In this document: piece by piece, positions 43,462 to 57,194 of the stretch | Layout: every line of letters begins with the position of its first letter | How positions within the stretch are numbered: position 1 is the first letter of the stretch | DNA from: Aphelocoma coerulescens | Taxonomy: Eukaryota > Chordata > Aves > Passeriformes > Corvidae | Direction of reading: 5' to 3' | DNA length: 64,000 nt | NCBI RefSeq assembly: GCF_041296385.1 | Contig: NW_027184062.1 | Coordinates: forward strand, 129,001-193,000 | Position numbers and translations under genes: made by a program | Notes under the pieces: generated by a model | Databases searched by the model: none | The model's input: the letters and a program-made list of their open reading frames with translations, nothing else | Told to the model about the DNA's origin: nothing

Positions 43462-45200
43462 TGTAATTGTGGTCTATTACCGCAGGCCTGGGCCCTAGGG
43501 TGTATCACTGTGTCCCGCAGCCATAGGGAGGAGGAGGAGAGAAGATCCAGCAGGCAGGAATTGTGCACCAAGATTTATTCATTTAATTATTTCACAAACT
43601 CTTTTACAGACTTTTTTCTTCATAGTCTAATTGGACAAAGGATCAGCCCCCCCCCTTGGGGTGATTGGCTAAAATCCTAAACCATCCATTGTCAAAATAT
43701 TTTTCTACTAGACCATAAACCAGACTTTTCAAGGTTGCAGGTGGCTTGGTTGTTTACATACTCTGCTACCTCTTCTGTGAGAGAGAAAAGTCTCTCACAG
43801 ACTTAGAAAATAGCAAGAAAATCCTCGCTAGCAGCATTTTGGTATCTACAATTCCCCCTTTTTGTTTGATAAGATAACAACTCCACTATTAATCCTAAAT
43901 AGAAATTTACATCAGTTATTAATTCTAAATATGTCCTTAAGGCTTTAACGATCTGACTCCATAACAAGAAATTTAAAGTTCAGTCTCTGCTTGTGGAAGG
44001 ACCATCCCAGTCTCTGCTTGTAGAAGGACCATCTGCCTGATGGTCAACATCTTGGTCATCATCAGAAGAGTCTGATGGCTGATGATCTACATTCTGGTGG
44101 CCACTTGGATGGTTGGTGTTCTGGTCATCATTTGGAGGTTGCCTGTTCTGCCTCTGGTGCCGTAGGGCAGGGCGAACACATTTTGCAGCTAGCCACCGTA
44201 CCCCAGTATCTGTAGAAACGCAAGCATAGCCACGACCCCAAACCATAAGTTCCCGCAGGCCTTCCCACTGGTTAGTGAGTAAATTCCACACCCAGACTTT
44301 TGCCCAGGGCAGTTGTCTCTTGCCTGCAGATTGCAATGAGAGAAAGTGATTCAGAAGAACAGGATTCTTTGAATTTTGTGGTACCGTAAGGTGATTAATT
44401 GTATACGAGCTTTTGCTAGTCGGCTTCAGTAACCAAATTCAAAGGTTCCTGTGAGAATCGTTGAAAAGCCATGATAACAGCCCTTAATTCAACTAACTAA
44501 GCAGAGTCTGACTCGGATTGGTGTGTTAATCAACCACTGCAAAGGCAGTGTAGGATACTGTGCACCTTTGCGCACAGTGACCCCTGCTAAAAATTTGTCC
44601 CGATCCGTATGCCCCAGGCTGCCAACACATCCCGTCCCCAAAGGTTAAGGGAAGTGGTAGTAACATAAGGCCTAATTGTAGCTGTGTGCCCCTCTGAGTC
44701 CTTCACCGTCACAGGCCGTTCGCTTCAATAGCTCTGTGTGGTTCATCCTCATCCTGTGATGGCCGATCCCACTGGGGGTAAAGGCCATGAGGGAGGCCAC
44801 GCAGAGAAGGAGATGATAGTTACATCAGCACCAGTATCAATCAAACCTTGAAGCTGAGTCCAGGGCGGACGGGCGTTCGGCAGGATCAGGGTACACGTCA
44901 TCTGTGGCCTTTGGTCAGAGATGTCTGCAGTCCAGAAGGCCTGCAGAAGTCCTGTAGATCCACTGCTGTTATCTTTGTGAGTTTGTTGTTCTATCCTGGG
45001 GACACAAGACTTAAAAGGCACTAATTTAGCAAGGCAGGTCTTTTCAGGAATAGTTACAGGGGGTTTTCAAATTCCCTATAAAACTGAGGACAAGGCTCCG
45101 AGGAGCGGATTCCCATCAATCCGACCTCATCCTCATCCTATCGCATTAAACCTGTTAGAAGCCAGACCTGAACAGCCCCTCTCTTCCTTTGTCTCTGAGC
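43462..45200 (-). mobile_element. ERVK-like fragment, unit 2 copy
   Basis: Copy of 2,832-4,570 with LTR at 43,462-43,850, integrase C-terminus from 43,980 and protease frame 45,021-44,749. Two substitutions near 44,295 and 44,331 distinguish it from unit 1. The same stops and deletions are present. Confidence 0.8.
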
Positions 45201-46094
45201 TAACGTGAGCCGACATCAACGGCTCCTGCCGTGTTTCCCTCTGCAAAGAAGCCAGCTAGCTAGCCCAGCAAGCTCTTTTCCTGATCCCGAAGTCGCTTCA
45301 GCGACGCGTGGAGGTAACGCAGCTGGACTGTCTCTGACCAGGGGCACGCCAGAGTCAGTGCCTCGAGCACCAAACGCTGCGTTATTGGACATTGAAGGTT
45401 CAGGCTAAGGAGAATCCAAAACGTGGACAGCATCTCCCTTCTGCTGGAAGCCTTGAAGTTCACCACTGCAGTCTGCAGCCTACACAGATCATGTGAGTAT
45501 TGTAAAAGTTCTCCAAGGAAGAGCAAGAACGAGGCTAATGCATGCACACAAACGCTGATCAAAAGCACTTGATGCTCTTGGACAAAAATAGGGAACCTTC
45601 ACTTTTGGAAAGACAAGGTGACTATGGTTGTCTCTACAGTACTAGTAGGAAAATATCCCTGAAGTTTTGCAAAACCTCTTTTCAGGGGTTTGTTAACTTC
45701 ATCTTTGTTAAGAACTGGGGAACACAGGGAGACCTGTCACTTTTTTTGCAGAATGCCATAGAAACTGCTACACTCACTTCAACAACAGTCCAAGTAACCT
45801 TCTCTGCAAATACTGACCATTTGCAGTTCTGGTTGATACAAGCCCCCATTACCTAAGAAAGGAACAACTCGGCAAGCAGTTTGCAAAGATGAACAACTTA
45901 GCACGACTGCGGCTGATGACATGCCCTGACCTTTTTTGCCTTCAGCTATGGGTGCCGTACCCTCCTACCCTCACACATGCCACTCAAAGATCCACCTGTG
46001 ACAGCAACTGTGCCAAGCCGCCACCCTTCTTCAGCACCATCGCACCTACCACAAGGTAGCTGAATCAGAGGGAAAAGGAGGTCGCCAATGGAGG

Positions 46095-46747
46095 TGTTAT
46101 AAACATATATTATATTGGCTTCTCGCAAAGTATAAAGTAGATATTATATAATGTTAGAAATGCTTTTTGCTGTGTGGATGTAGTTTTCTTTTTAGCAAGA
46201 ATGTTAGCAAGTGTGAGCACGTAAGATAACCTCCAAACGAACAGAGGATGAGGCCCGAAAAGCTGCTAATCAACACTTTGTCTAGGGAGCAAAAGGGCCC
46301 AAAGGCTACTCCGCCCGGAGAACAGGCGGCCAGGAGAGTCCAAGAGCCGTTATCACCACTCTGCCCGGAGAGACGAAGAGGCCCAAAGCTGCAATCAGCC
46401 CTGTCTGTCTGGAGAATTAAGAAATCCACCCTACCATCGACTCTTGCCTAGCGGGCCCAACCCCAAGAATCAAGAGAAATAAAACCACAAGGCAGAAGAC
46501 TACGCATGCTCTAAAAAGGCGGAACCAAGGAGTGGCCATGCAGAACAGCTCCAGGAAAAGTTTTAATATGAATAAAGAACAGACAGTAAAAATGGTATAA
46601 AAAAGACTCACCTCTGGCATCAGGTGTGCTCTTGGCAGAGCACCAAGGCACCCGGCCATTACCCCGTTGCTTTATTTGATGTGTCTCTTATTGTCTTTAT
46701 ATTAAACCCTTTAAATTCTCACAGGAGAGTGAACCTCGTTTTTCACA
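46095..46747 (+). repeat. ERV-1 5' LTR, unit 2
   Basis: No difference from 5,465-6,117 was noticed by eye. Confidence 0.95.
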
Positions 46748-47659
46748 ATTAAGGGCTCGTCCCGGAGCTACACCTCGCCTCTGAAAAGCGTGGGAGGATT
46801 CAAGAAGCAAGGGTAAGGCGCCTCCCGCCCAAGTTGGCAGGACCTTTGCTTAGCATCCTCTGGCGTGATTTGGTGGCAGCAGGGCAACACCCGGAGGACA
46901 AGAAAGACACAAAAATAAAGCAAATGAAAGAGAGCGCTCTCGACAAAAATCCCACAGACACTGGAAAAGAAACAGGACTGGGAAGTATTGTCCAAAGAAA
47001 AAGGGGGTGGTTACGGGAGATGAGCGTGTGTGAATGAGACGTGGGCTGGTTGCCCCCAGATCTGCGAAGCGAGTGTGGCAGTCTCTGAGTGCTGCCGTTC
47101 CGTCTTGTTCACGAGAACAGCGGCCAGCGAGGAGACAAAGCGAGAGATAAGCGGAGTGAAAGAATCTCCGGGGGTGACTGGGACGGGGTCCCAGAGAAGG
47201 GGTTGCAAAGTGGGAGCTACCCCCCCATATGCTGGGTTGAGGAAAACTCCAAGAGCACCCAGGGCCTAAAAGTACCCCAAGAGAGGTTGGGGTTTGGATG
47301 CTAGCAATGCCGGGTTGAGGGAAATCCAAGAGCACCCAGAATCCTAAGGATTATATCATACCCATGGGTGGATACTAACAAGTGACTTGAAAGAGGTACC
47401 TTATTATTCTGTTGTGAGTAGGAATGAGTGAGTGAACAAATATTAAAAAAGAGTGAATGTGTGAATGAAAAACTGTGTAATTCGAAGTTAACTTTGTTTT
47501 TGGGGAAGGTGGGCTCTAATAAATTTTTTGGTGTTTTTTGTACTGTGAAAGGGTGGGTAGTATTTTACAGCAGTGAAGATTGGTGTTTTAAAGGAATGAA
47601 TTAGTATTTCAAAGGGGGGGATAAATTGGTATTTTGAGTAATAGAGAACTCCTGGGAAA

Positions 47660-49546
47660 ATGGGACAACAACCTAGTAAATTAAGTTCAAATTATAAAAG
47701 GGTGCCAGAGGATATACCCCGAGACAGTCCCCTCGGGGTCAAACTCGCAAACTGGGAAACTGATCCTTCTACAAAAGGAAAAGAGAAAGTAAAAATGATT
47801 CAATTCTGCATGAAAGAGTGGGTAAAAAAGGAAATCAGATCTGATCATGTGTACTGGCCAAAATACGGGTCTGATGAGGCATGGATTTGCCAGGCTCTAA
47901 ATGTATTTGTAAATTCAAAAGAGCCATCTCACCCTGAGGAGAGAGAATATGCTTCTTGCTGGACAGGAATTACAAAACCTCTGGGAACCAAAGTCTTCAA
48001 AATATCAGAAACCGCAGAGGAAAAGCAAACAGAAGAGAAAAAAGGCTGAGACCCTTTAGAAGTATTGCCTCCGCCGCCAGCACCAGAAGCTGCCCTCCTC
48101 CCCCTGGCTCCGGGGCTTCCCCCGCCAGCCCCCCCTCCGCCCGCACCGGGGGCCTTTCCCCCGGCAGCCCTCCCGCCCCAATGGAGCTGGGGGGGAGCCC
48201 TGCCCCCGCCCATGCCGGGGATCCCACCCTTCCCATATATCTCGGGAATCCCAGCACCCTCAATTGCATCAAGGGAAAGGTCACACGTCCCGGCTTCAGC
48301 CCCTACCTCTCCTGCCTTGAGAAACCCGGCTTTAGCCCCGGTGCCCGCCTCCTGTGCTCCGGAATATCTGGCTTCACTGCCATACCCCACCCCCACCCTC
48401 TGCACCACAGAATATTCAGCTTCAGCGCCAGACTTTGAATCTGCCCCTCCTCCCCAGGGGAGTTCGGTGCTTTCTTCCCAAATCAACCCTCTTCTTAACG
48501 AAGGAGCACCATACCAGAATACAGGAGGTGCCATTAAGGCTCCGAGGCAGCCCAACAAGCCCTCCATTGCTAAACAAACAGAGGGAAGCCGAGAAATTCA
48601 TTTCTTTCCGTTAAGAGAAGTACCTACGGGAGGAGGGGGAAGCGGCTTTGTGAGTGCTCCTCTAACCTCTACAGAGGTTAGGAATTTCAAAAAAGAAATT
48701 AAAGGATTATTAGAAGACCCCATAGGTACAGCTGAAATGTTGGACCAGTTCTTAGGTCCCAACATTTTCACTTGGGAAGAAATGCAATCAATAATGAAAA
48801 TAATATTCTCCCAAGAAGAAAGAGAAATGATTAGAATTGCTGGAATAAAAATTTGGGGAAAAGAAAACCAACAAGGTCCACCCGGGGATCAGAAAATGCC
48901 CATTACACCTCCTAACTGGAACCAAAATGATGAAGCTGGGAGGGGACATATGAATGATTATTGTAATTTGATAATCAAGGGAATAAAAGAGGGGGCACTC
49001 TGAGGACAAAATGTCAGAAAGGCCTTTGAGGGGCAGCAAGGGAAGGAAGAAACCCCGACTGAGTGGCTGGAGAGGCTCCGAAAGAATATGAAACAATATT
49101 CTGGGAGAGACCCGGAGTCCCTAGCAGGGCAAGCCCTGCTAAGAGTTAACTTTGTCACTCATGCCTGGCCAGATATTAGAAAAAAATTGGAAAAAATAGA
49201 AGATTGGTATGAGAAACCATTACAAGACCTAGTAAGGGAAGCTCAAAAGATATATATGTCCGGAGGGATGAAGAAAAAGCCAAAGTGGGAGCAAAGATCA
49301 TGATAGCCACTATGCGAGAGAGTACCTTCCAAAAAAAATCTAAAGCCCTCAGGTAACACTCCTAAACATTCCAGATTCAGAAATGGTGGAAAAGAGAAAA
49401 ATAAAACCTCAGCACAATCAAGATTCCAAGAACAACCCAGGGATGCCTGTTTCTATTGCAAGGAAGAAGGGCATTATCAAAGAGAATGCCCCCACCTGAG
49501 GAGGGATCTGAAAAGATTTCAAGAGACACGCACAGAAGAAAAATAG
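47660..49546 (+). pseudogene. gag: ERV-1 gag, unit 2, disabled
   Basis: Copy of 7,030-8,916 with the same two TGA stops, the same TA-rich and A8 frame-shifting runs and the same UAG end. Three replacements were noticed: near 48,257 and near 48,513 in the linker region, and near 49,148 in capsid. None repairs or adds a break. Confidence 0.9.
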
Positions 49547-52500
49547 GGAAATCATGGGCTCTATTTTTGGGGGGATAAATACCATCTGGAGCCTTTGATA
49601 ACTTTAAAAGTAGGCCCCGAAGAGGAAGTATTGGAATTTATAGTTGACACTGGGGCAGAAAAGACTTGTGTGATGAATATTCCAAAAGGGAGTAATGATA
49701 TGGTAAAAGTAACAGGAGCAAAGGGGGAAGGATTTAAGGTCTCTGTCATTAAAGATGTGGTTATTGAAGGGGAAACAAAAATAGGGATAGGGGATGCTTT
49801 GTTAGCTCCTGAGGCTGGCAGCAATTTATTGGGAAGGGATTTACAAATCCAACTGGGGATTGGAGTCATACCAGAAGAAGGGAAAATGACGGCCAAAGTG
49901 TTTAAACTTAGCCAAGAAGATGAAAGCAAAATTAACAGAGAGGTTTGGGCTAGGGAAGGGAATAGGGGTGGACTAGATCTTGACCCCATAAGGGTCACAA
50001 TTGAAAAAGAAGAAGGTCCCATTTGTGTACATCAGTACCCTATATCTTTAGAAGGGAGAAAAGGCTTAAAACCAGTGATAGAAGAATTAATAAAGGATGG
50101 GACACTAGAACCTTGTAAATCCCCTCATAATAGCCCTATTCTCCCAGTAAAGAAATCTGATGGAAATTATAAATTAGTGCAAGATTTAAGAGAAGTAAAC
50201 AAAAGAACACGGGCCTGCTACCCTATGGTTCCTAATCCCTGCACTCTTTTAAGCAAAATTCCACCTCAACATCAGTGGTTTAGTGTGGTAGATCTTAAAA
50301 ATGCCTTTTGGGCCTGCCCACTGGCAGAGGAAAGCCGAAATATTTTTGCCTTTGAATGGGAAGATCCAAACACAGGGAAAAAGAACCAGTTGAGGTGGAC
50401 TAAACTGCCACAGGGCTATTGTGAGGCCCCAAATTTATTTGGGCAAGCCTTGGGAGAAATACTACAAACCTTCCCCACTCCCCCAGGAATACAATTTATC
50501 CAATATGGAGATGACCTTCTAATATCAGGAGAAGATGAAATGAAAGTTAAAGGAGCTACCATAAAGCTTCTAAATTTTCTTGGGGAAAAGGGACTAAAGG
50601 CATCAAAAAGGAAATTACAGTTTGTGGAATCAGAAGTAAAATATCTCGGCCACCTGATAAGCAAAGGTAGCTGACAACTAAGTCCTGAAACAATTACAGG
50701 GATTTTATCCCTCCCTCCTCCCTCTTCAAAAAAGGAGGTTAGGAGACTGCTGGGGCTACTGGGATATTGCAGATTATGGATTGAAAGATATACACAAGCA
50801 GTAAAATTTTTATATGAAAAATTAACAGGGGGAGACAATATACAATGGACCAAAGATGATGATGATAATAAATTAGAAAAACTGAAGTTGAAACTAGCCT
50901 CGGTACCAGCCCTAAGCTTACCCTCACTAGAAAAACCCTTTCATTTATATGTGAATGCAGAAAATGGAGTAGCTCATGGTGTATTAGTCCGGGAATGGGG
51001 AGGGGTGAGAAGACCAATAGCTTATTTAGCTAAACTATTGGACCCAGTAAGCCGTGGCTGGCCAGTATGCATTCAAGCCATAGCAGCTACCGCTATTTTG
51101 GTGGAGGAGAGCCGTAAGCTCACCTTTGGAAGTAAACTGATTGTATACACACCCCATGCGGTCCGAAATGTGCTAAATCAAAAAGCTGAAAAATGGTTAA
51201 CAGACTCCAGGCTATTAAAATATGAAGCAATTCTGATTGACAGTAATGATCTAACTATAGAAGCAAGCAAAAGCCTCAATCCGGCCCAATTCCTGTATGG
51301 AGAACCAAAAGATGACCTGGCACATGATTGCTTAGAAATTACTCAATACCAAACAAAAGTTCGAGAAGATCTAGCTGAACAAGCCCTCTTAGAAGAGGAA
51401 AGAATATATGTGGATGGTTCATCCAGATGCTTGCAAGGAAAAAGAATGTCAAGATATGCCTTAGTCGATGGGATAAATATGCAGGCCATCGAAAAAGGAA
51501 AACTACCTTCAAATTGGTCGGCGCAGTCTTGTGAATTATACGCTCTAAAGAGAGCACTGGAGCATTTAGCACACAAAAAGGGGACCGTCTATACTGATTC
51601 AAAGTACATACCTTTGGAAAGATCTGGGAAGAAAGGGGTTTACTAAATTCAAAGGGGAAAGAACTGATACATGAAGGCCTGATTTCAGAAGTGTTGGAAG
51701 CATTAAAATTGCCTGAAGAAATAGCCGTAGTGCATATCAAAGGACACCAAGAAGGGATGACCCCAGAAATAAGAGGGAATAACCTAGCAGACCAAGAAGC
51801 CAAAGATGCAGCAGAAAATGGGACTGAACCAATTCTGTTAATCCTGACCCCAGAAAGGGGAGAATTGGAAATCCCCAAATTTAGTAAAGAAGAAGAAAAA
51901 GAATTATTTAAGATAGGGGGAGAACAAGATCAATCTGGAAAACGGAAACTTCCTGATGGGAGACAGTTACTTAATAAGCCACTCACTAAGAGAATATTAG
52001 AAGATATGCATCAAAAAACTCATTGGGGTACTCAAGCTAGCTTGTGTGATCATTTTCTAAAAAATTATGGGTGTATTGGAATCTTTGGGGTAGCAAAACA
52101 AATAACTGGGAACTGTAGAACTTGCCAAAGAGTGACTAGGAAAATAATGAGAAAAACAACATTAGGAGGCCGTGAGTTAGCTCTGCGACCATTCCAAAGT
52201 ATCCAAGTAGATTTCACTAAACTTCCTCAAATACAGAGATGGAAGTTCCTATTAGTAATAGCAGACCACCTAACTTGTTGGGTAGAAGCAGTTCCTGCTA
52301 CTAGAGCTACAGCTAACATAGTATGCAAAACCCTTCTGGAACAAATTATTCCCAGATATGGAATGGTTAATAAAATAAACTCAGATAGAAGAACACATTT
52401 TACATCCAAAGTCTTACAACAAATAACTCAAGCCTTGGGAATAAAATGGGAATTACATACCCCCTGGCACCCACAAAGTTCAGGCCAAGTAGAAAGAGTG

Positions 52501-53055
52501 AACCAGACTTTGAAAAAAACTTTAACAAAATTAATGATTGAAACTCAAATGTCATGGGTAAAATGCTTACCTTTGGCTCTGTTGAGAGGCCGAACACAGC
52601 CCAGGTCAGACCTGGCAGTGTCTCCTTATGAGATGATGTTCGGATTACCCTTCCTTACTGCTCAACATGAAACAGCCACTTATGAAGTAGGAGAAGTAAG
52701 TGTCAAAAAATATGTCACCGCAATTGCCAGAACACTTGAAAATTTGCGGCTGAAAGGAATGATCCCTCAAACCACAGCTTTGGAGTTCAAAATTCATAAT
52801 ATCCATTCAGGGGAATGGGTACTAGTAAAAACATGGAAAGAACAATCTTTGACTCCACAATGGGAGGGTCCTTTTCAGGTACTGCTGATGACTGAGGCCG
52901 CAATCCAGACCAAGGAACGAGGGTAGATCCATGCCAGCAGAATCAAAGGACCTGTAAAAGAACCTGAAGAGTGGACTGTAATATCCAAACCAGGTGATAC
53001 CAAATTGATTCTTAAACGGAGACCAGGTGGCAATGAGCTAGAACAATCTAAATAA
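49547..53055 (+). pseudogene. pol: ERV-1 pro-pol, unit 2, disabled
   Basis: Copy of 8,917-12,425. The in-frame TGA (50,672), the frame change near 51,610 and the TAG (52,924) are all retained. One silent-looking change lies near 51,520. Confidence 0.92.
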
Positions 53056-53632
53056 TCCAAGGGATATGCAAAGAATCACACCTAACTGAGAAGTAAAAGC
53101 CAAATTTATATCAGTGGCCCCTGGACAAATTCTGGGACATCGTGGAGAAGAATATTCTCACTTCAAACAGGAAGGGTTGGGACTGGATCAAACAGGGAAC
53201 TCTCATGTCCTGATTCTAGCCTGTGATTTGTATTAAGAAGGGGGAGAATCACAACTTCCATCAGTGCCACATCATATACCCTGTTTGAATCATTCTAACA
53301 CGGGGCATGCCAACCACGTCAAATATAAGTAATTAATCTAGAGGGAAATTGGCATTTCACACCGTCGACACCCTAGTTGTAAAGGGTGTCAAGCACAAAA
53401 TCGACCCCCTATCCAGACAAAATCATAAGCAACAAAAGCAATAACTTTGCTCTGCAGATGGGAATTACTAGTGCCTGTTGAATGGGAAACACCTAAGATA
53501 CGATAAGATACTACAGTTAAAAAGGTGCCAAAAGAAATTTGCCTAAAAGCTACAAAGGAAGTGACAAGGAAATAGAGGGCAAGACCGGGTCGGCCACTGT
53601 ACTCGCCACCGAGAAGATCCAATACACCTGCT

Positions 53633-55511
53633 ATGGGTTGCAACCTCATAGGCAAGGGAGGTGGGAGTATAAGCCATGCCGGACCTCTGTTATTCCTTCT
53701 TTTGTCACTTCTCCTGGTCCCTTTTGGGACACCGGCAAGACCATGTTACAAATGCTATCGAAAGCTCTACATGGAAAGACACCGGGGCTTCTTTCTTATT
53801 ACTCATACCCACACCAACAGTCACTGTTATGACTCATCCAAATTAGGTATTTGCATGCATAAAGGAGAAAAATATTGGATTACAGAAAATTTAGGAACAA
53901 GTGGAAACAGACTAAGAAGCAATTGTCCAAAAGGAGAAAAATAGATTTGCTCCACAGCTGCCACCAGGGGAACAGTCCAAGATTTGGTAAAAGAGCAAGT
54001 GGTAAGTAAAGATACAAAGCCAGCACAGCAACCTCGCCCTATATTCACCTCACCACGCCAGGACCTGTATGCAAAGCTCAAACAACAAAGAGGAAAAAAC
54101 CCCAAGGTTAGGAAAAAACCTGTTTGTGGAATTGGGGGAGAGGATAGGTAAAGAACTTAACATAACCAACTGTTGGGTCTGTGGAGGAGCTTTAATGACA
54201 GAAGAATGGCCACGGAAAGGTAGCAGCGTAGGCCCGGTAGAACTCCTTAAATGGAACCGGACAAATATAAGAGGGGGGAACCGACCTGAGGGGTGGATTT
54301 TAAGTTCAACAGTGATAGGGGAAGAATGCCTCTGGCGAACTGGGATAAACTTTCTTAATGAAGTAGGAAACACTCCCTGTAAAAGCTATAAAGTGAGTAA
54401 CAAAACTTCAAGGTGGTGGGTCCCAGAAAAACCAACTTGGTATTGAGCCCAGAAAAAAGGAAAAGACTGTGTATATGATCATGAAGTTGGACTCTTTCCG
54501 TGTAATGACACGAGGAAAAATCCTTATTTTGGAATCCCAGAAATAGCCAAATTTGGGGAGAATATAAATCAACAAGAAGGTGATTATTGGAAAGCACCAG
54601 ATGGCTTCTTTTGGATATGTGGGAAAAGGGCATCCCCAAGACTCCCTTCACATTGGAAAGGGAGTTGTACACTAAGAATCATTCAACCAGGGTTTTTCCT
54701 TTTCCCAGAACCAGTGGGAGATCAATTAGGTATACCTCTCTATGAAGACTTCAAAAGAAAGAAAAGAGATTTAATTGGAGGATTCCAAAAATGGAAAGAT
54801 GAGGAATGGCCCCCTGAACGAATATTAGAAACAGATGGGCCAGCTACCTAAGCACAAGATGGAAGTTGGGGATATCAGACCCCAATTTACATGCTGAATC
54901 GTATCATCAGACTCCAAGCTCTTGTAGAAATCATAACCAATGAAACAGCTGGGGCTATGGAATTAATAGTCAGCCAGCAACGCCAAACCAGAGCTGCAAT
55001 ACATCAAAATAGGCTGGCTTTAGACTATTTACTGGCCGAAGAAGGCGGTGTGTGCAGGAAGTTCAATACATCGGACTGTTGTTTAAAAATTGATGACAAT
55101 GGGGATGCCGTTCTAGATATGGCCAACCAAATCAGAAAAATAGCCCATGTACCAGTCCAAAAATGGGAATCAATGATGTCTGCTAACTGGTGGGATGGCA
55201 TATTGGGGAAAGAATGGTGGAAGAAGCTAGGTTTCTTCCTCTTATGTGCTACAGCTAGTCTAATATTTCTCCCTTGCTTGATCCCCTGCTTTATTCGGCT
55301 AATCACCAGCATAGTTCAAGGCATGCAAGTTGTGGCAATGCCTACTGACCCAAAGTTGGCTATGTCTGGAACAGCACAAAAAATTATGGTATTAAAAAGA
55401 CAAAGTGATACAAAAGACCCTCTTGAAGAAGCCAAATTGACCTGTGAAAAGAACGAACAGACATTAGAAGCCAAGAAAAAAGAATTATTGCTCAAGCCAA
55501 ATGATTTATAA
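53633..55511 (+). pseudogene. env: ERV-1 env, unit 2, disabled
   Basis: Copy of 13,003-14,881 with identical breaks. Substitutions were noticed near 53,812 and 54,052. CXXC is at 54,171-54,182, the basic cleavage site at 54,753-54,767 and the CX7CC cysteines at 55,053-55,082. Confidence 0.88.
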
Positions 55512-55528
55512 AATAGAAAAGGGGGGAT

Positions 55529-56186
55529 TGTTATAAACATATATTATATTAGCTTCTCGCAAAGTATAAAGTAGATATTATATAACGTTAGAAATGCTTT
55601 CTGCTGTGTGGATGTAGTTTTCTCTCTTTTTAGCAAGAATGTTAGCAAGTGTGAGCACGTAAGATAACCTCCAAACGAACAGAGGATGAGGCCCGAAAAG
55701 CTGCTAATCAACACTTTGTCTAGGGAGCAAAAGGGCCCAAAGGCTACTCCGCCCGGAGAACGGGCGGCCAGGAGAGTCCGGGAGATTTTATCACCACTCT
55801 GCCCGGAGAGTCGAAGAGGCCCAAAGCTGCAATCAGCCCTGACTGTCTGGAGAATTAAGAAATCCACCCTACCATCGACTCTTGCCTAGCGGGCCCAACC
55901 CCAAGAATCAAGAGAAATAAAACCACAAGGCAGAAGACTAGGCACGCTCTAAAAAGGTGGAACCAAGGAGTGGCCATGCAGAACAGCTCCAGGAAAAGTT
56001 TTAATATGAATAAAGAACAGACAGTAAAAACGGTATAAAAAGGACTGACCTCTGGCATCAGGTGTGCTCTTGGCAGAGCGCCAAGGCAACTGGCTGTTAC
56101 CCCGTTGCTTTATTTGATGTGTCTCTTATTGTCTTTATATTAAACCCCTTTAAATTCTCACAGGAGAGTGAACTTCGTTTTTCACA
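55529..56186 (+). repeat. ERV-1 3' LTR, unit 2
   Basis: Copy of 14,899-15,556. Near 55,595 it keeps the base found in the 5' LTRs, whereas unit 1 has changed. Confidence 0.95.
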
Positions 56187-56199
56187 GAGAGAAGTTGTT

Positions 56200-57160
56200 C
56201 CCCCTGACAGCTAAGCTCCAACTACGGTGTCGCTTATGTCCTTCCCAGGACGGGCGGGAAAACGCCTCGGCGCAGCGCAGCGCTGGCCGGGAGCGGCCGG
56301 CACGGCACCGAGCGCGCTCCCCACTCCCTCCCGCCCGCGCCGCTGCGGAGACCCCGGGTTCGCCGGAATCGGCCACATGCTGCACGGAGGGCAGCGCGGC
56401 AAAGGCGGCCTCCCCTCGTCGCCCGGGGAAGGCCGGCCTCGGATCCCCGCTCTCTCCACCGGCACGGGCAGTGCCAGCAGCCTCTCGCTGTGGTCGCCGC
56501 TGGCCGAAAGCCTCGCCGCGCACCGCCCGGCCGGCCCCGCCGCTCCGCGGGGTCACACGGCACCTGCCGTGGGCGGCCGCCGAGCGACAGGAAGCAGAAG
56601 CGCTCACCGCCGCGCCGCTCGCCGCCCCGCCCGGGCGCTCCTCTCCTCGCGCTACCACGATGGCGCCGGCCCGCCCCGCCTTCCCCGTCGCCTGCGGCGC
56701 AACGCGGCTGCTCCGAGCCACGCAGCACGCGTGCGGCCGGGCCCTGCCGAGCTGCCGGCGGAGCCGGGGCACAGCACGGGCGGGAGAGCTTCCGGCGAGG
56801 CTGGGCGGGCGGCGAGCGCGGCCGAGCGTGAGCGCGCCAGGCGGGCGGCGGGCGGCGGCGTGATGGAGAGCTAGATGGAGGCGGCAGCACCGCGCGGCAT
56901 AAAATAGCTGATCGTCCGGCAGCCGCCCGCTCCGCAGCCCCTCGGCTGCTGTCGAGAAGGGCCCCGGCCCTGGCCGCGCCGGTGGCGAGGCGGCTCCGCA
57001 GCCCGCGGGCAGCCCTGGCGGGGCAGGGGAGCACTGCGGGCAGCCCCGGGGCCGCGCAGCCGTCTGCAACGCGCGGTGGGAGCCGCTGGGAACTATTTTA
57101 CACGTCCCGGGGGGCTGGAGAGGAGCACGGAGACCACGCGGCAGGTCGCTGCCGTTAGGG
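56200..57160. promoter_or_regulatory. CpG island, unit 2 left arm
   Basis: Copy of 15,570-16,530, with the candidate exon at 56,660-56,827. No difference was noticed. Confidence 0.75.
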
Positions 57161-57194
57161 AAAATTAATCCACGATGCCTGAGGTTTATATCCG

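Larger units (their letters stand above)
46095..56186 (+). mobile_element. ERV-1, unit 2 copy
   Basis: Same provirus at the same site with the same flanking GAGG and GAGA. The shared site and breaks show one integration copied with the unit, not two integrations. Confidence 0.95.
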